Positions 15,813 to 22,420 of a DNA stretch of 34,532 bases are shown here, in pieces; position 1 is the stretch's first letter, and every line of letters begins with the position of its first letter. The stretch is from contig JANOBJ010000209.1 in the NCBI GenBank assembly GCA_031411575.1, forward strand, positions 1-34,532. Reading direction: 5' to 3'. The position numbers were made by a program, and so were the translations under genes. The notes under the pieces were generated by a model. The model had not been told where the DNA came from and did no database searches. It saw only the letters and a list, made by a program, of their open reading frames with translations. This DNA comes from JANOBJ01 sp031411575. GTDB taxonomy: Bacteria; Pseudomonadota; Gammaproteobacteria; Burkholderiales; Burkholderiaceae_C.

Positions 15813-16568
15813 TCATTCCTCCAGAAGTTGCGGCAACAGCACCGCCGCCGGACCGCGAAGCACCGATTGGGCCACAACATCGAGTTCGGTCGGTTCGGTG
15901 TTGACGATCACGACCTGCGCACCCGCTTCACGCGCCATGCGCGCCAGGCCCGCAGCCGGGTACACCACGCCCGAGGTGCCGACCACCAGCATCAGGTCAG
16001 CGCGGCGCGCCGCCTGCTCTGCGGCGTGCAGCACCGCGAACGGCAGCACCTCGCCGAACCAGACGACGCCGGGGCGCACGCGATTGCCGCAATCGGCGCA
16101 ACGCGGTGGGTGGCCGGGTTGTGCGCGCGTGGTGTCGCAGACTTCGCCCGTCGTCTGCTGCCGCGTGCAGGCCTGTGGCTCCAGCCACCGGTCATCAAAA
16201 ATGTTGCCATGGAGCGGCAACACGCCCTGGCTGCCAGCGCGCTGGTGCAGGCCATCGACGTTCTGCGTGATCAGGGTGAGGCGGTCCGGATGGCGCTGCT
16301 GGAACGCTGCTATCGCGCGGTGGCCGGCGTTGGGCTCGACCTTGGCGATCATCTCGCGGCGATACACGTACCAGTCCCATACACGCTGCGGGTTGGCGCG
16401 ATACGCGGCTTCGGTGGCCAGATCTTCGGGGTTGAATTGCGCCCAGAGTCCGGTCTGCGCGTCGCGAAAAGTCGGCACGCCCGATTCGGCGCTAATGCCG
16501 GCGCCAGTCAGGATGGCGATGTGGCGGGCGGCGTGGAGCTGCTGGCGGAGGGTCGTCGGGTCGGGCAT
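15813..16568 (-). CDS. cobB: NAD-dependent protein deacylase (sirtuin, CobB-like)
   Basis: 251 residues. NAD-binding GAGIS at 22-26 with ESGVPTFR, QNVDGLH at 102-108, the catalytic His120 (LHGNIF), and GTSGVVYPAAGL and IVNTEP toward the C terminus. Y67-V-Y-R70 is the Tyr-x-x-Arg pair known in class III sirtuins (SIRT5/CobB) to bind succinyl- or malonyl-lysine, so desuccinylase activity is likely alongside deacetylation. The zinc module has C157-A-D-C160 in normal form, but the first pair is spread out (C134 and C144). It removes acyl groups from lysines, using NAD+ and releasing nicotinamide. It is probably cotranscribed with the lipoprotein; rlmB lies upstream behind the repeat-rich spacer. 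Confidence 0.9.
   Translation of the reverse strand: MPDPTTLRQQLHAARHIAILTGAGISAESGVPTFRDAQTGLWAQFNPEDLATEAAYRANPQRVWDWYVYRREMIAKVEPNAGHRAIAAFQQRHPDRLTLITQNVDGLHQRAGSQGVLPLHGNIFDDRWLEPQACTRQQTTGEVCDTTRAQPGHPPRCADCGNRVRPGVVWFGEVLPFAVLHAAEQAARRADLMLVVGTSGVVYPAAGLARMAREAGAQVVIVNTEPTELDVVAQSVLRGPAAVLLPQLLEE
15818..15822 (-). promoter_or_regulatory. Ribosome binding site of the lipoprotein inside cobB
   Basis: GGAGG on the minus strand lies in the last codons of cobB, five bases before the lipoprotein ATG (15812). The cobB TGA immediately precedes that ATG. Confidence 0.65.
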
Positions 16569-16601
16569 TGTGCGGCTGGCTCCTTGGCGCTCCGAGCCGC
16601 T

Positions 16602-16690
16602 GAATCGGGGTCAGAGCCGGATTTCGTTCATGGTTTTGCGCGTCGGCGGTGTCATTGTCCTGAATCCGGATCCGGATCCGACCCCAATTC
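16602..16690. repeat. REP-like inverted pair
   Basis: The left arm GAATCGGGGTCAGAGCCGG (from 16602) and the right arm ending GATCCGACCCCAATTC (to 16690) are imperfect inverted copies with a spacer of about 37 bases. A triple GGATCC-like run (GGATCCGGATCC) lies in the right arm. GGGGTCAGAG/GGGGTCGGAT units of this kind are typical of REP sequences moved by RAYT (Y1 transposase-like) proteins in proteobacteria; no RAYT gene is in the window. Confidence 0.6.
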
Positions 16691-16754
16691 AGCTGGACCA
16701 CTTCAGTTGCACCACTTCAGCGACGTCACTTCACCGGCGGCACCTCACATCCGT
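16685..16754. repeat. Degenerate 14-bp tandem array, five units
   Basis: Units start at 16685, 16699, 16713, 16727 and 16741 and begin CAATTCA, CACTTCA, CACTTCA, CACTTCA and CACCTCA. The remaining seven bases of each unit vary. The array begins in the right REP arm and the last unit contains the rlmB stop codon. Confidence 0.55.
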
Positions 16755-17488
16755 TGCCGCAGCGCCTCAAACAGGCAAACCCCGCTGGCGACCGACACGT
16801 TGAGGCTTTCCACAGCGCCGGCCATCGGGATGCTGATGAGCTCGTCGCAGGTCTTGCGGGTGAGCTGGCGCATGCCGGCGCCCTCAGCCCCCAGCACCAG
16901 CGCGACCGGGACTTTCAGGTCGGCCTGGTACAGCGTTTTGGGCGCGTCATCGCTGGTGCCGATGCACCAGATGTTGCGTTCTTTCAGCTCGCCCAGCGTG
17001 CGCGCCAGGTTGGTCACCATGAAGTACGGCACGGTTTCGGCCGCGCCGCTGGCCACCTTGGCCACGGTAGCGTTGACGCCCACCGCGTGGTCCTTGGGCG
17101 CGATCACGGCGTGTGCGCCGGCACCGTCGGCCACGCGCAGGCAGGCGCCCAGGTTGTGCGGATCGGTCACGCCATCGAGCACCAGCAACAGCGGCGGCGT
17201 GCCACTGGCCTCGACCTGTTCGAGCAGCTCATCCAGTGACCGGGCCTGCGGAATCGACTCGACCCGCGCCACCACCCCCTGATGGCCGTGGCCGCCGCTC
17301 AACTGCGACAGGCGCTGGCCGTCGGCCTCGATCAGGCGCGCGCCGGCCTCGGTGGCGCGCTCGACAAACTGGCGCATGCGGGCGTCGCGCCGGGTCGGTT
17401 CGACATAGATTTCGATGATGGATCGCGGCGCGGTCTTCAGGCGCACGCCCACGGCGTGAAAGCCGAACAGCACTTTGGGAGCAGACAT
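16745..17488 (-). CDS. rlmB: 23S rRNA (guanosine-2'-O)-methyltransferase RlmB (SPOUT/TrmH family)
   Basis: 247 residues from the ATG at 17488. The substrate-binding N-terminal domain begins MSAPKVLFGFHAVGVRL. The SPOUT knot motifs follow: DGVTDPHNLGACLRVADGAG (motif 1), VPVALVLGAEGAGM (motif 2) and IPMAGAVESLNVSVASGVCLFEALRQR (motif 3). In E. coli this enzyme methylates the 2'-OH of G2251 in the ribosomal P-loop using SAM. An upstream extension (MRPGERTTDNRP) is possible but has no support. It is divergent from the 49-residue cysteine protein. Confidence 0.92.
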   Translation of the reverse strand: MSAPKVLFGFHAVGVRLKTAPRSIIEIYVEPTRRDARMRQFVERATEAGARLIEADGQRLSQLSGGHGHQGVVARVESIPQARSLDELLEQVEASGTPPLLLVLDGVTDPHNLGACLRVADGAGAHAVIAPKDHAVGVNATVAKVASGAAETVPYFMVTNLARTLGELKERNIWCIGTSDDAPKTLYQADLKVPVALVLGAEGAGMRQLTRKTCDELISIPMAGAVESLNVSVASGVCLFEALRQRM

Positions 17489-17544
17489 CGGCCGATTATC
17501 GGTGGTGCGCTCGCCAGGGCGCATACTGGCCAGCTACCCACAAC

Positions 17545-17550
17545 AGGAGG
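17545..17550 (+). promoter_or_regulatory. Ribosome binding site of the small cysteine protein
   Basis: AGGAGG, five bases before the ATG at 17556. This is a near-ideal Shine-Dalgarno sequence and the main reason to accept such a short gene. Confidence 0.75.
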
Positions 17551-17555
17551 CGCCC

Positions 17556-17705
17556 ATGACGCTATGCCCCATTGCCCTTGCCGTTGGCTGCAAGAAGTGC
17601 CCCGTATTTGCGGTGTGCCCGGTCAAGAACGTGATCGGCGACCAGCCGGCAGCGGATGCCAAACCGGTTGCCGCACCACCCTCCAAATCCAAGAAGCCGA
17701 AGTAG
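17556..17705 (+). CDS. Small four-cysteine protein, unknown function
   Basis: 49 residues. The first half carries four cysteines with spacing C4-x7-C12-x2-C15-x5-C21 (MTLCPIALAVGCKKCPVFAVCP), suitable for a zinc or iron-sulfur site. The rest is a flexible tail rich in Pro, Ala and Lys (ending SKSKKPK). Similar short proteins with this start seem common in Burkholderiales and Pseudomonas, but I cannot name a family. A strong AGGAGG lies upstream. It is divergent from rlmB and its stop codon abuts copy 5 of the dispersed element. The Lys-rich tail might contact nucleic acid; that is a guess. Confidence 0.7.
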   Translation: MTLCPIALAVGCKKCPVFAVCPVKNVIGDQPAADAKPVAAPPSKSKKPK

Positions 17706-17749
17706 GTTGCTATAATTTATATAGCAACAAATGACCATCCGATGAGGAC
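17706..17749 (-). repeat. Dispersed palindromic element, copy 5 (best palindrome)
   Basis: Perfect 9-base arms, GTTGCTATA (17706-17714) and TATAGCAAC (17720-17728), with a 5-base loop. The tail follows in inverted orientation (ATGACCATCCGATGAGGAC). It starts on the base after the stop codon of the small cysteine gene and separates it from the convergent ABC ATPase gene, so it may serve as a hairpin terminator in both directions. Confidence 0.85.
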
Positions 17750-17776
17750 AGCAGGCCAATTCGATGTGAAAAACAG

Positions 17777-18526
17777 CTAATTGGCAATGATCCGGCCGGC
17801 CTCGATGGTGATGCGGCGTTCGCACTGCTCGGCGATGGCGCGGTCATGCGTCACCAGCACCAGCGTTGTGCCCTGTTCGCGGTTCAGATCGAACATGAGC
17901 TTCATCACGGTCTCGCCGGTGGCGAAATCCAGGCTGCCCGTGGGTTCGTCGGCCAGCAGCACCGCAGGCTGCACCACGAAGGCGCGCGCCAGCGCCACGC
18001 GCTGCTGTTCGCCGCCCGACAGCACCTTGGGGTAGTGGCCCAGGCGCTCGCCCAGACCCACGCGCTTGAGCATCTCGGTAGCGGCCTTGCGCGAATCCTT
18101 TCTGCCCCCAAGTTCCAGCGGCAGCATCACGTTTTCGAGGGCGGTGAGGTTGCCCATCAACTGGAAGCTCTGGAACACGAAACCGACCTTTTGCGCGCGC
18201 AGCGCGGCGCGGTCGTCCTCGTCGATGGTGAACAGGTCCTGCCCGGCCAGGCGCACCGTGCCTGTGGTGGGGGTATCCAGCCCGGCGATGATCGACAGCA
18301 GCGTGCTTTTGCCCGAGCCCGAGGCGCCGACGATGGCGGCGGTTTCCCGGGCGGCCAGCGAGAAATCGATATCGCGCAAAATATCCAGCGTGCCGGTGGA
18401 ATCGGTCACCGACTTGAACACGTGGTCCACGGCAATGATCGGCTGGGCGTTAACGGGGGTACCGGTCGGGGCGGCCGAGGGGCTGGCTTGAAGGCTGGCG
18501 TCGGGGCTGGCGATAGTGCTGGACAT
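17777..18526 (-). CDS. ybbA: ABC transporter ATP-binding protein, YbbA/LolD type
   Basis: 249 residues from the ATG at 18526. The first 28 residues are a polar Ser/Ala/Pro extension. The ATPase core then shows Walker A GASGSGKS (67-74), Q-loop Gln119 in VFQSFQLMGNLTALENV, signature LSGGEQQ (169-175), Walker B LLADEP (190-195) and the H-loop in LVTHDRA. The YbbA/LolD/MacB subfamily works with FtsX-type permeases in export or mechanotransmission across the envelope. In E. coli ybbA is divergent from tesA, exactly as here (14 bases between starts). The partner permease that follows ybbA in E. coli is missing: a repeat and a convergent gene come next. Confidence 0.88.
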   Translation of the reverse strand: MSSTIASPDASLQASPSAAPTGTPVNAQPIIAVDHVFKSVTDSTGTLDILRDIDFSLAARETAAIVGASGSGKSTLLSIIAGLDTPTTGTVRLAGQDLFTIDEDDRAALRAQKVGFVFQSFQLMGNLTALENVMLPLELGGRKDSRKAATEMLKRVGLGERLGHYPKVLSGGEQQRVALARAFVVQPAVLLADEPTGSLDFATGETVMKLMFDLNREQGTTLVLVTHDRAIAEQCERRITIEAGRIIAN

Positions 18527-18540
18527 GAAAGGTTTTTGTT

Positions 18541-19227
18541 TTGAACCGTAGAGACTGTATCGCGACTCTGGCCGCTTGCGGGCTGACAGGGCTTTCGGCC
18601 GCGCAGGACAAGCCTGCGGACAAGGCTGCTGCCAAGCCTGCCCGCGCGCCTGCATCCGCCTCGGGTTCCCCCCGGACCATCCTGGTGCTGGGTGATTCGC
18701 TCAGCGCCGAGTATGGCCTGCGGCGCGGCACCGGCTGGGTGGCGCTGCTGGAGAAGAAACTCGCCACCGAGAAGATCACCGCGCGCGTGCACAACGCCAG
18801 CATCAGCGGCGAAACCACTTCGGGCGGCCGCTCGCGCCTGCCCGCGCTGCTGAAGGCGCACCAGCCCAGCCATGTGGTGGTTGAGTTGGGCGGCAATGAC
18901 GCGCTGCGCGGCCTGCCGCTGAGCCTGACCGAAGACAACCTGAACTGGATCACCCAGACCGCGCAGGCCACAGGCGCCAAGGTGCTGCTGGTGGGCATGC
19001 AGGTGCCGCCCAACTACGGCGCTGACTACGGGCGGCGCTTTTCCGGCCTTTTCGAGCAGGTGGCCAAGGCGCGCAAGGCGGCGGTGGTGCCGTTTTTCCT
19101 GAAGGGCGTGGCCGACGGTGCCGAGCCGACCCGGCTGTTCCAGGCCGATCGCATCCACCCCACCGAAGAAGCACACCCGGTGATGCTGGCCAACGTCTGG
19201 CCCGAACTGAAAAAGCTGCTCTCGTGA
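18541..19227 (+). CDS. tesA: Arylesterase/thioesterase TesA-like (SGNH hydrolase), exported
   Basis: 228 residues from TTG at 18541. This is the only possible start: a TGA in the same frame lies at 18526-18528 and no ATG occurs near. The N terminus is NRRDCIATLAACGLTG, a possible twin-arginine signal, followed by an Ala/Lys/Pro spacer. SGNH blocks: GDSLS with Ser53, the Gly near SISGET (88-92), GGND (117-120), and Asp203/His206 in DRIHP. TesA enzymes are periplasmic esterases, thioesterases or lysophospholipases of broad range. The 3' end overlaps mnmH as GTGA. The divergent neighbour ybbA repeats the E. coli arrangement. Confidence 0.88.
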   Translation: MNRRDCIATLAACGLTGLSAAQDKPADKAAAKPARAPASASGSPRTILVLGDSLSAEYGLRRGTGWVALLEKKLATEKITARVHNASISGETTSGGRSRLPALLKAHQPSHVVVELGGNDALRGLPLSLTEDNLNWITQTAQATGAKVLLVGMQVPPNYGADYGRRFSGLFEQVAKARKAAVVPFFLKGVADGAEPTRLFQADRIHPTEEAHPVMLANVWPELKKLLS

Positions 19228-20285
19228 ACGTGCAACTGATCCCGGCGGCCGAGGCCGCTGCCCGGCTGGACAGCTTTGACGCCATCATCGACGCGCGCAG
19301 CGAGGCCGAATTCGCCGAAGACCGGCTACCCGGCGCGCTCAACTGGCCGTCCCTGAACGACGAAGAACGCAAACTGGTGGGCACCATCTACGTGCAGGAC
19401 AGCCCGTTTGAGGCCAAGAAGCGCGGCGCGGCGCTGGTGGCGGCCAACATCTCGCGCCACATCACGCGCGAGGTGCTCGGCAAACCCAAAGGCTGGAAAC
19501 CGCTGCTGTACTGCTGGCGCGGCGGCAAACGCAGCAATTCGCTGGCGCTGGTGCTGGGCGAAATCGGCTTCAAGGTGGCGGTGATCGAGGGCGGCTACAA
19601 GGCGTTTCGCGCAGCCGTGCTGCAAAGCCTGCCGGCGCTCGCCACGCGCGTGCGCTACCAGGTGATCTGCGGCCCCACCGGCTCGGGCAAAACCCGGCTG
19701 CTGCAGGCGCTGGCCGACGCGGGCGCCCAGGTGCTCGACCTGGAAGCCTTGGCCAGCCACCGCAGCTCGGTGCTCGGCCTGATACCGGGCCAGCCGCAGC
19801 CGACCCAGAAGCGCTTTGACACGCTGGTGTGGGACGCCCTGCGAGGTTTTGACCCTGCCCGACCGGTGTTTGTGGAAAGTGAAAGCAAAAAAGTTGGCAA
19901 CGTCACGATTCCGGCCGCGCTGATCGACGCGATGCGGGCCAGCCCGTGCCGTCTGCTGGCGCTGTCAGACGATGAGCGGGTGGCGCTGCTGCTGGAAGAC
20001 TACGATTTTTTCACGCGCGACCCGGCGCTGTTTTGCGACCGGCTCGATGCGCTGGTGGCGCTGCGCGGCAAGGCGGTGGTGGACGGCTGGAAAGCCCGCA
20101 TCCAGGCCGGCGACATCGCCAGCGTGGTACGCGAGCTGCTGGTGCAGCACTATGACCCCGGCTACGCCAGTTCCACCCAGCGCAACTTCCCGCAGCTGGA
20201 TGCTACAAAATCGATAGCTGCAGAAGACCGCTCCATGCGGACCATGGGCAGAATTGCCCAACAATTGGTGGCTGAGACGGCCTGA
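19224..20285 (+). CDS. mnmH: tRNA 2-selenouridine synthase (MnmH/SelU)
   Basis: 353 residues from GTG at 19224, coupled to tesA by a 4-base overlap. The N-terminal rhodanese domain has the active Cys97 in LLYCWRGGKRSNS. It is followed by a P-loop, GPTGSGKT (150-157), of the kinase-like domain and by FVESESKKVGNVTIP, typical of the family. The enzyme replaces sulfur by selenium at the wobble 2-thiouridine of Lys, Glu and Gln tRNAs through a geranylated intermediate, using selenophosphate. No selD is in the window. Residues 326-340 (DATKSIAAEDRSMRT) are written by copy 6 of the dispersed element, near the C terminus. Confidence 0.92.
   Translation: MNVQLIPAAEAAARLDSFDAIIDARSEAEFAEDRLPGALNWPSLNDEERKLVGTIYVQDSPFEAKKRGAALVAANISRHITREVLGKPKGWKPLLYCWRGGKRSNSLALVLGEIGFKVAVIEGGYKAFRAAVLQSLPALATRVRYQVICGPTGSGKTRLLQALADAGAQVLDLEALASHRSSVLGLIPGQPQPTQKRFDTLVWDALRGFDPARPVFVESESKKVGNVTIPAALIDAMRASPCRLLALSDDERVALLLEDYDFFTRDPALFCDRLDALVALRGKAVVDGWKARIQAGDIASVVRELLVQHYDPGYASSTQRNFPQLDATKSIAAEDRSMRTMGRIAQQLVAETA
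20199..20242 (-). repeat. Dispersed palindromic element, copy 6 (inside mnmH)
   Basis: GATGCTACAAAATCGATAGC then TGCAGAAGACC and CATGCGGAC. It is inverted relative to copies 1-4. The palindrome arms are TGCTA and TAGC(T); the tail GTCCGCATGGAGCGGTC is recognisable. It stays in frame and adds no stop codon. Confidence 0.65.
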
Positions 20286-20327
20286 CAGGCGGATGCAGTT
20301 GCAGGCGGCTCAGGAGTCGCTGGCAAC

Positions 20328-20516
20328 TCAGGACTGTGCGGGCTGGCCGGTGCTGCCGTCCGTTGGCGGCATGTCCGCCGGCGCATCGTCGCCAGAACCG
20401 GGCTCGCCGTCGGTGTCCGGGCGGCCTTCAGCCTTGCGCTTGAGCTTTTCTTCTTTCTTGCGCTTTTTGGCCAGTTCTTTCTGGCGTTTTTCGTAACCGT
20501 AATTGGGTGTAGCCAC
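20328..20516 (-). CDS. Small highly charged protein, unknown function
   Basis: 62 residues from GTG at 20516. The N-terminal half is strongly basic and helical (MATPNYGYEKRQKELAKKRK, then KEEKLKRKAEGRP). The C-terminal half is acidic, Asp/Gly/Pro-rich and probably disordered (DTDGEPGSGDDAPADMPP). The MATPNYGYEKRQ-K/R-ELAKK start looks like a conserved small betaproteobacterial protein, but I know of no function. A purine-rich AGGAAACGGAA lies upstream, somewhat far from the start. It is convergent with mnmH and upstream of metC in reverse orientation. Confidence 0.65.
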   Translation of the reverse strand: MATPNYGYEKRQKELAKKRKKEEKLKRKAEGRPDTDGEPGSGDDAPADMPPTDGSTGQPAQS

Positions 20517-20601
20517 AGGGCGTTCCGTTTCCTGACAGCGTCGCGCTGAATGGCGTCACTTTAAGCGATAAACCGCCCGCTGCCCACGCAGCTGCAACAA
20601 T

Positions 20602-21801
20602 TTACAGTACTGTCAGCGCCTGCGCCAGGTCGGCCTGCAGGTCGTCCACCGCCTCAAGCCCAACCGAGAAGCGCACCAGCACGCCGCCATGCAGCCACGC
20701 GGCCACATCGGGGCGGCGCATGCTGGCAATGTCGTAGGGCACGACCAGGCTGATCGGTCCTGCCCAGGAGTAGCCGAGCTTGAACAGCCTGAGCGCGTCG
20801 CAGAACCGGTCCACCTGGGCAACGCTGTAGCGCGCGTCGAACACCACCGAGAACAGGCCCGCTGCCCTGTCCAGTTCGCCACACTGCGCCTGCCAGTTCG
20901 CGTGGCCGGGCGCACCGGCCAGGGCCGGATGCAGCACGGCTGCGATCTCGGGCCGCCGCTGGAGCCAGTGCGCCAGTTCGCGCGCCGCACGGTCGTGCGC
21001 GTGGTAGCGCAGCGCGATGCTGGGCAGGCCCTGCAGAATCGCCTCGGCATCGTTGGCGCCCACGCCCAGGCCGAGCCGCATGTGGGTGAGTTTGATGCGG
21101 TGGTGCAGCGCGTCGTCGCAGGTCATCACGCTGCCCATCAGCACGTGGCCGCCGCCGCTCGGATATTTGGTCAGCGCATGAATGGAGACATCCACCCCCA
21201 GAGCGGGCTCGGCCGGATCAAGCGCAAACGGTGCGAAGGCCAGACCCGCGCCCCAGGTGTTGTCCAGTGCGCTGGTGACGCCGCGCGCGCGGCACAGCCG
21301 CACCAATGCGCGCAGGTCGGGGAACTCCATCGTCACCGAGCCCGGCACCTCCAGCCAGACCAGTCGCGTACGCGGGGTGATCTTCGCCGACAGGTCGTCG
21401 GGGTTCATCGCGTCATAGAGCTGGTGCGTGATGCCGTACGCCGCCAGTTCGCCCGCGGCCAGCGCCTTGCTCGGGCCGTAGGCGTTGTCGGGAATCAGCA
21501 CCTCGTCGCCGGTTTTCAGCAATGCGAAGTTCACCGTGGCGATGGCCGCCAGCCCGCTGGGCACCAGCACGCAGTGCTGGCCGCCTTCCAGCGCACACAG
21601 CCGCTCTTCGAGCATGAAGGTGGTGGGCGTGCCGTGCAGGCCGTAGGTGTAGCCAGCCTTGTGCTGCCAGTCGCGCGCCCGCATGGCCGCGACATTGCGG
21701 AAGATGATGGTGGAGGCCTTGTAGACCCCCGGTTGTGGCGCGGCGAAGCCCTCGGGCGGCGTGTACGAGTGGTGGATGAGGTCGGTGATAGGCTGGCTCA
21801 T
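20602..21801 (-). CDS. metC: Cystathionine beta-lyase
   Basis: 399 residues, a PLP-dependent Cys/Met-metabolism enzyme. The PLP lysine is Lys212 in VSIHALTKYPSGGGHVLMG. SGLAAIATVNFALLKTGDEVLIPDNAYGP and ALDNTWGAGLAF (the Asp that binds the pyridine nitrogen) also match. It converts cystathionine to homocysteine, pyruvate and ammonia in methionine synthesis. The YxRxGNPT motif of most family members reads YGLHGTPT here, so the usual phosphate-binding Arg is Leu; this resembles a subgroup of proteobacterial MetC proteins as I recall them. The phosphoribosyltransferase gene lies 18 bases upstream on the same strand. Gamma-synthase activity is a less likely alternative. Confidence 0.85.
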   Translation of the reverse strand: MSQPITDLIHHSYTPPEGFAAPQPGVYKASTIIFRNVAAMRARDWQHKAGYTYGLHGTPTTFMLEERLCALEGGQHCVLVPSGLAAIATVNFALLKTGDEVLIPDNAYGPSKALAAGELAAYGITHQLYDAMNPDDLSAKITPRTRLVWLEVPGSVTMEFPDLRALVRLCRARGVTSALDNTWGAGLAFAPFALDPAEPALGVDVSIHALTKYPSGGGHVLMGSVMTCDDALHHRIKLTHMRLGLGVGANDAEAILQGLPSIALRYHAHDRAARELAHWLQRRPEIAAVLHPALAGAPGHANWQAQCGELDRAAGLFSVVFDARYSVAQVDRFCDALRLFKLGYSWAGPISLVVPYDIASMRRPDVAAWLHGGVLVRFSVGLEAVDDLQADLAQALTVL

Positions 21802-21819
21802 GCGGTCATCCTGGCGGAA

Positions 21820-22344
21820 TCACACCCGCCATTTTTCCAGCAACTTTTCCGGCCCCATGCTGTCGTAGCCTTCAAACGGCTGGTGAATCCACGGGTTGGT
21901 GGGCAAAAACTCCACCGTGTAGTCGGGCGTGAAGGTGGACAGCGCCTTGGTCCAGATGACGGCGCTGCGCAGCTCGGTGATGGGCGCATAGCTGGTCTTG
22001 AGCAGCTTGATGACGGCGTTCAGCGTGTGACCCGAATCGGCCAGGTCATCCACCAGCAGCACCTTGCCGGCGATTTCGCCTTTGGGCGTGGTGATGAAGC
22101 GCGCGATGTCCAGATGGCCCTGGATGGTGCCGGCGTCGGCGCGGTAGGAGCTGGTGGACATGATCGCCAGCGGCTTGTCGAAGATACGCGAGAGGAGGTC
22201 ACCGGGGCGCATGCCGCCGCGCGCCAGACACAGGATGGTGTCGAACTGCCAGTCGGACTGGTGGATCTTGATCGCCAGTTTTTCAATCAGGTTGTGGTAC
22301 TCGTCGTAGCTCACGTACAGGTGTTTGCCGTCTTCCGTCAACAT
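21820..22344 (-). CDS. Phosphoribosyltransferase (xanthine/hypoxanthine PRT-like)
   Basis: 174 residues from the ATG at 22344 (MLTEDGKHLYVSYDEYHNL). The start is set by AGGAG seven bases upstream; a longer frame (MVIVSYLFRSIS) would be written by the repeat and is rejected. The type I PRTase loop is VLLVDDLADSGHTL (95-108). LCLARGGMRPGDLLSR (38-53) is the pyrophosphate region. It transfers a ribose 5-phosphate from PRPP to a base, most likely a 6-oxopurine salvage substrate. Placement after purA supports purine metabolism. Exact base specificity is not shown. Confidence 0.82.
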   Translation of the reverse strand: MLTEDGKHLYVSYDEYHNLIEKLAIKIHQSDWQFDTILCLARGGMRPGDLLSRIFDKPLAIMSTSSYRADAGTIQGHLDIARFITTPKGEIAGKVLLVDDLADSGHTLNAVIKLLKTSYAPITELRSAVIWTKALSTFTPDYTVEFLPTNPWIHQPFEGYDSMGPEKLLEKWRV

Positions 22345-22351
22345 CGATATG

Positions 22352-22356
22352 CTCCT
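22352..22356 (-). promoter_or_regulatory. Ribosome binding site deciding the phosphoribosyltransferase start
   Basis: AGGAG on the minus strand, seven bases before the ATG at 22344. It lies immediately after the truncated repeat copy 7. Confidence 0.65.
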
Positions 22357-22357
22357 G

Positions 22358-22385
22358 AATAGATAGCTAACTATGACCACTGGAC
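22358..22385 (-). repeat. Dispersed palindromic element, copy 7 (truncated)
   Basis: On the minus strand: GTCCAGTGGTCATAG then TTAGCTATCTATT. The tail and first palindrome arm are kept and the second arm is lost. It sits in the spacer between purA and the phosphoribosyltransferase gene, directly before the ribosome site. Confidence 0.6.
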
Positions 22386-22420
22386 GCCGACCAGAGGCGC
22401 ATTTGACTCAAAAAATGACC

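Noticed and set aside
14649..17282. 877-codon plus-strand open frame across chrA, the lipoprotein, cobB and rlmB
   Set aside because: It crosses four real genes in other frames and the REP region; composition is typical of shadow translation.
20689..22362. 557-codon plus-strand open frame opposite metC and the phosphoribosyltransferase
   Set aside because: Antisense to two genes with catalytic motifs; rich in His/Arg/Gln, with no domain.
22345..22380. N-terminal extension of the phosphoribosyltransferase (MVIVSYLFRSIS)
   Set aside because: It would be encoded by repeat copy 7, and a good ribosome site lies just before the internal ATG at 22344.
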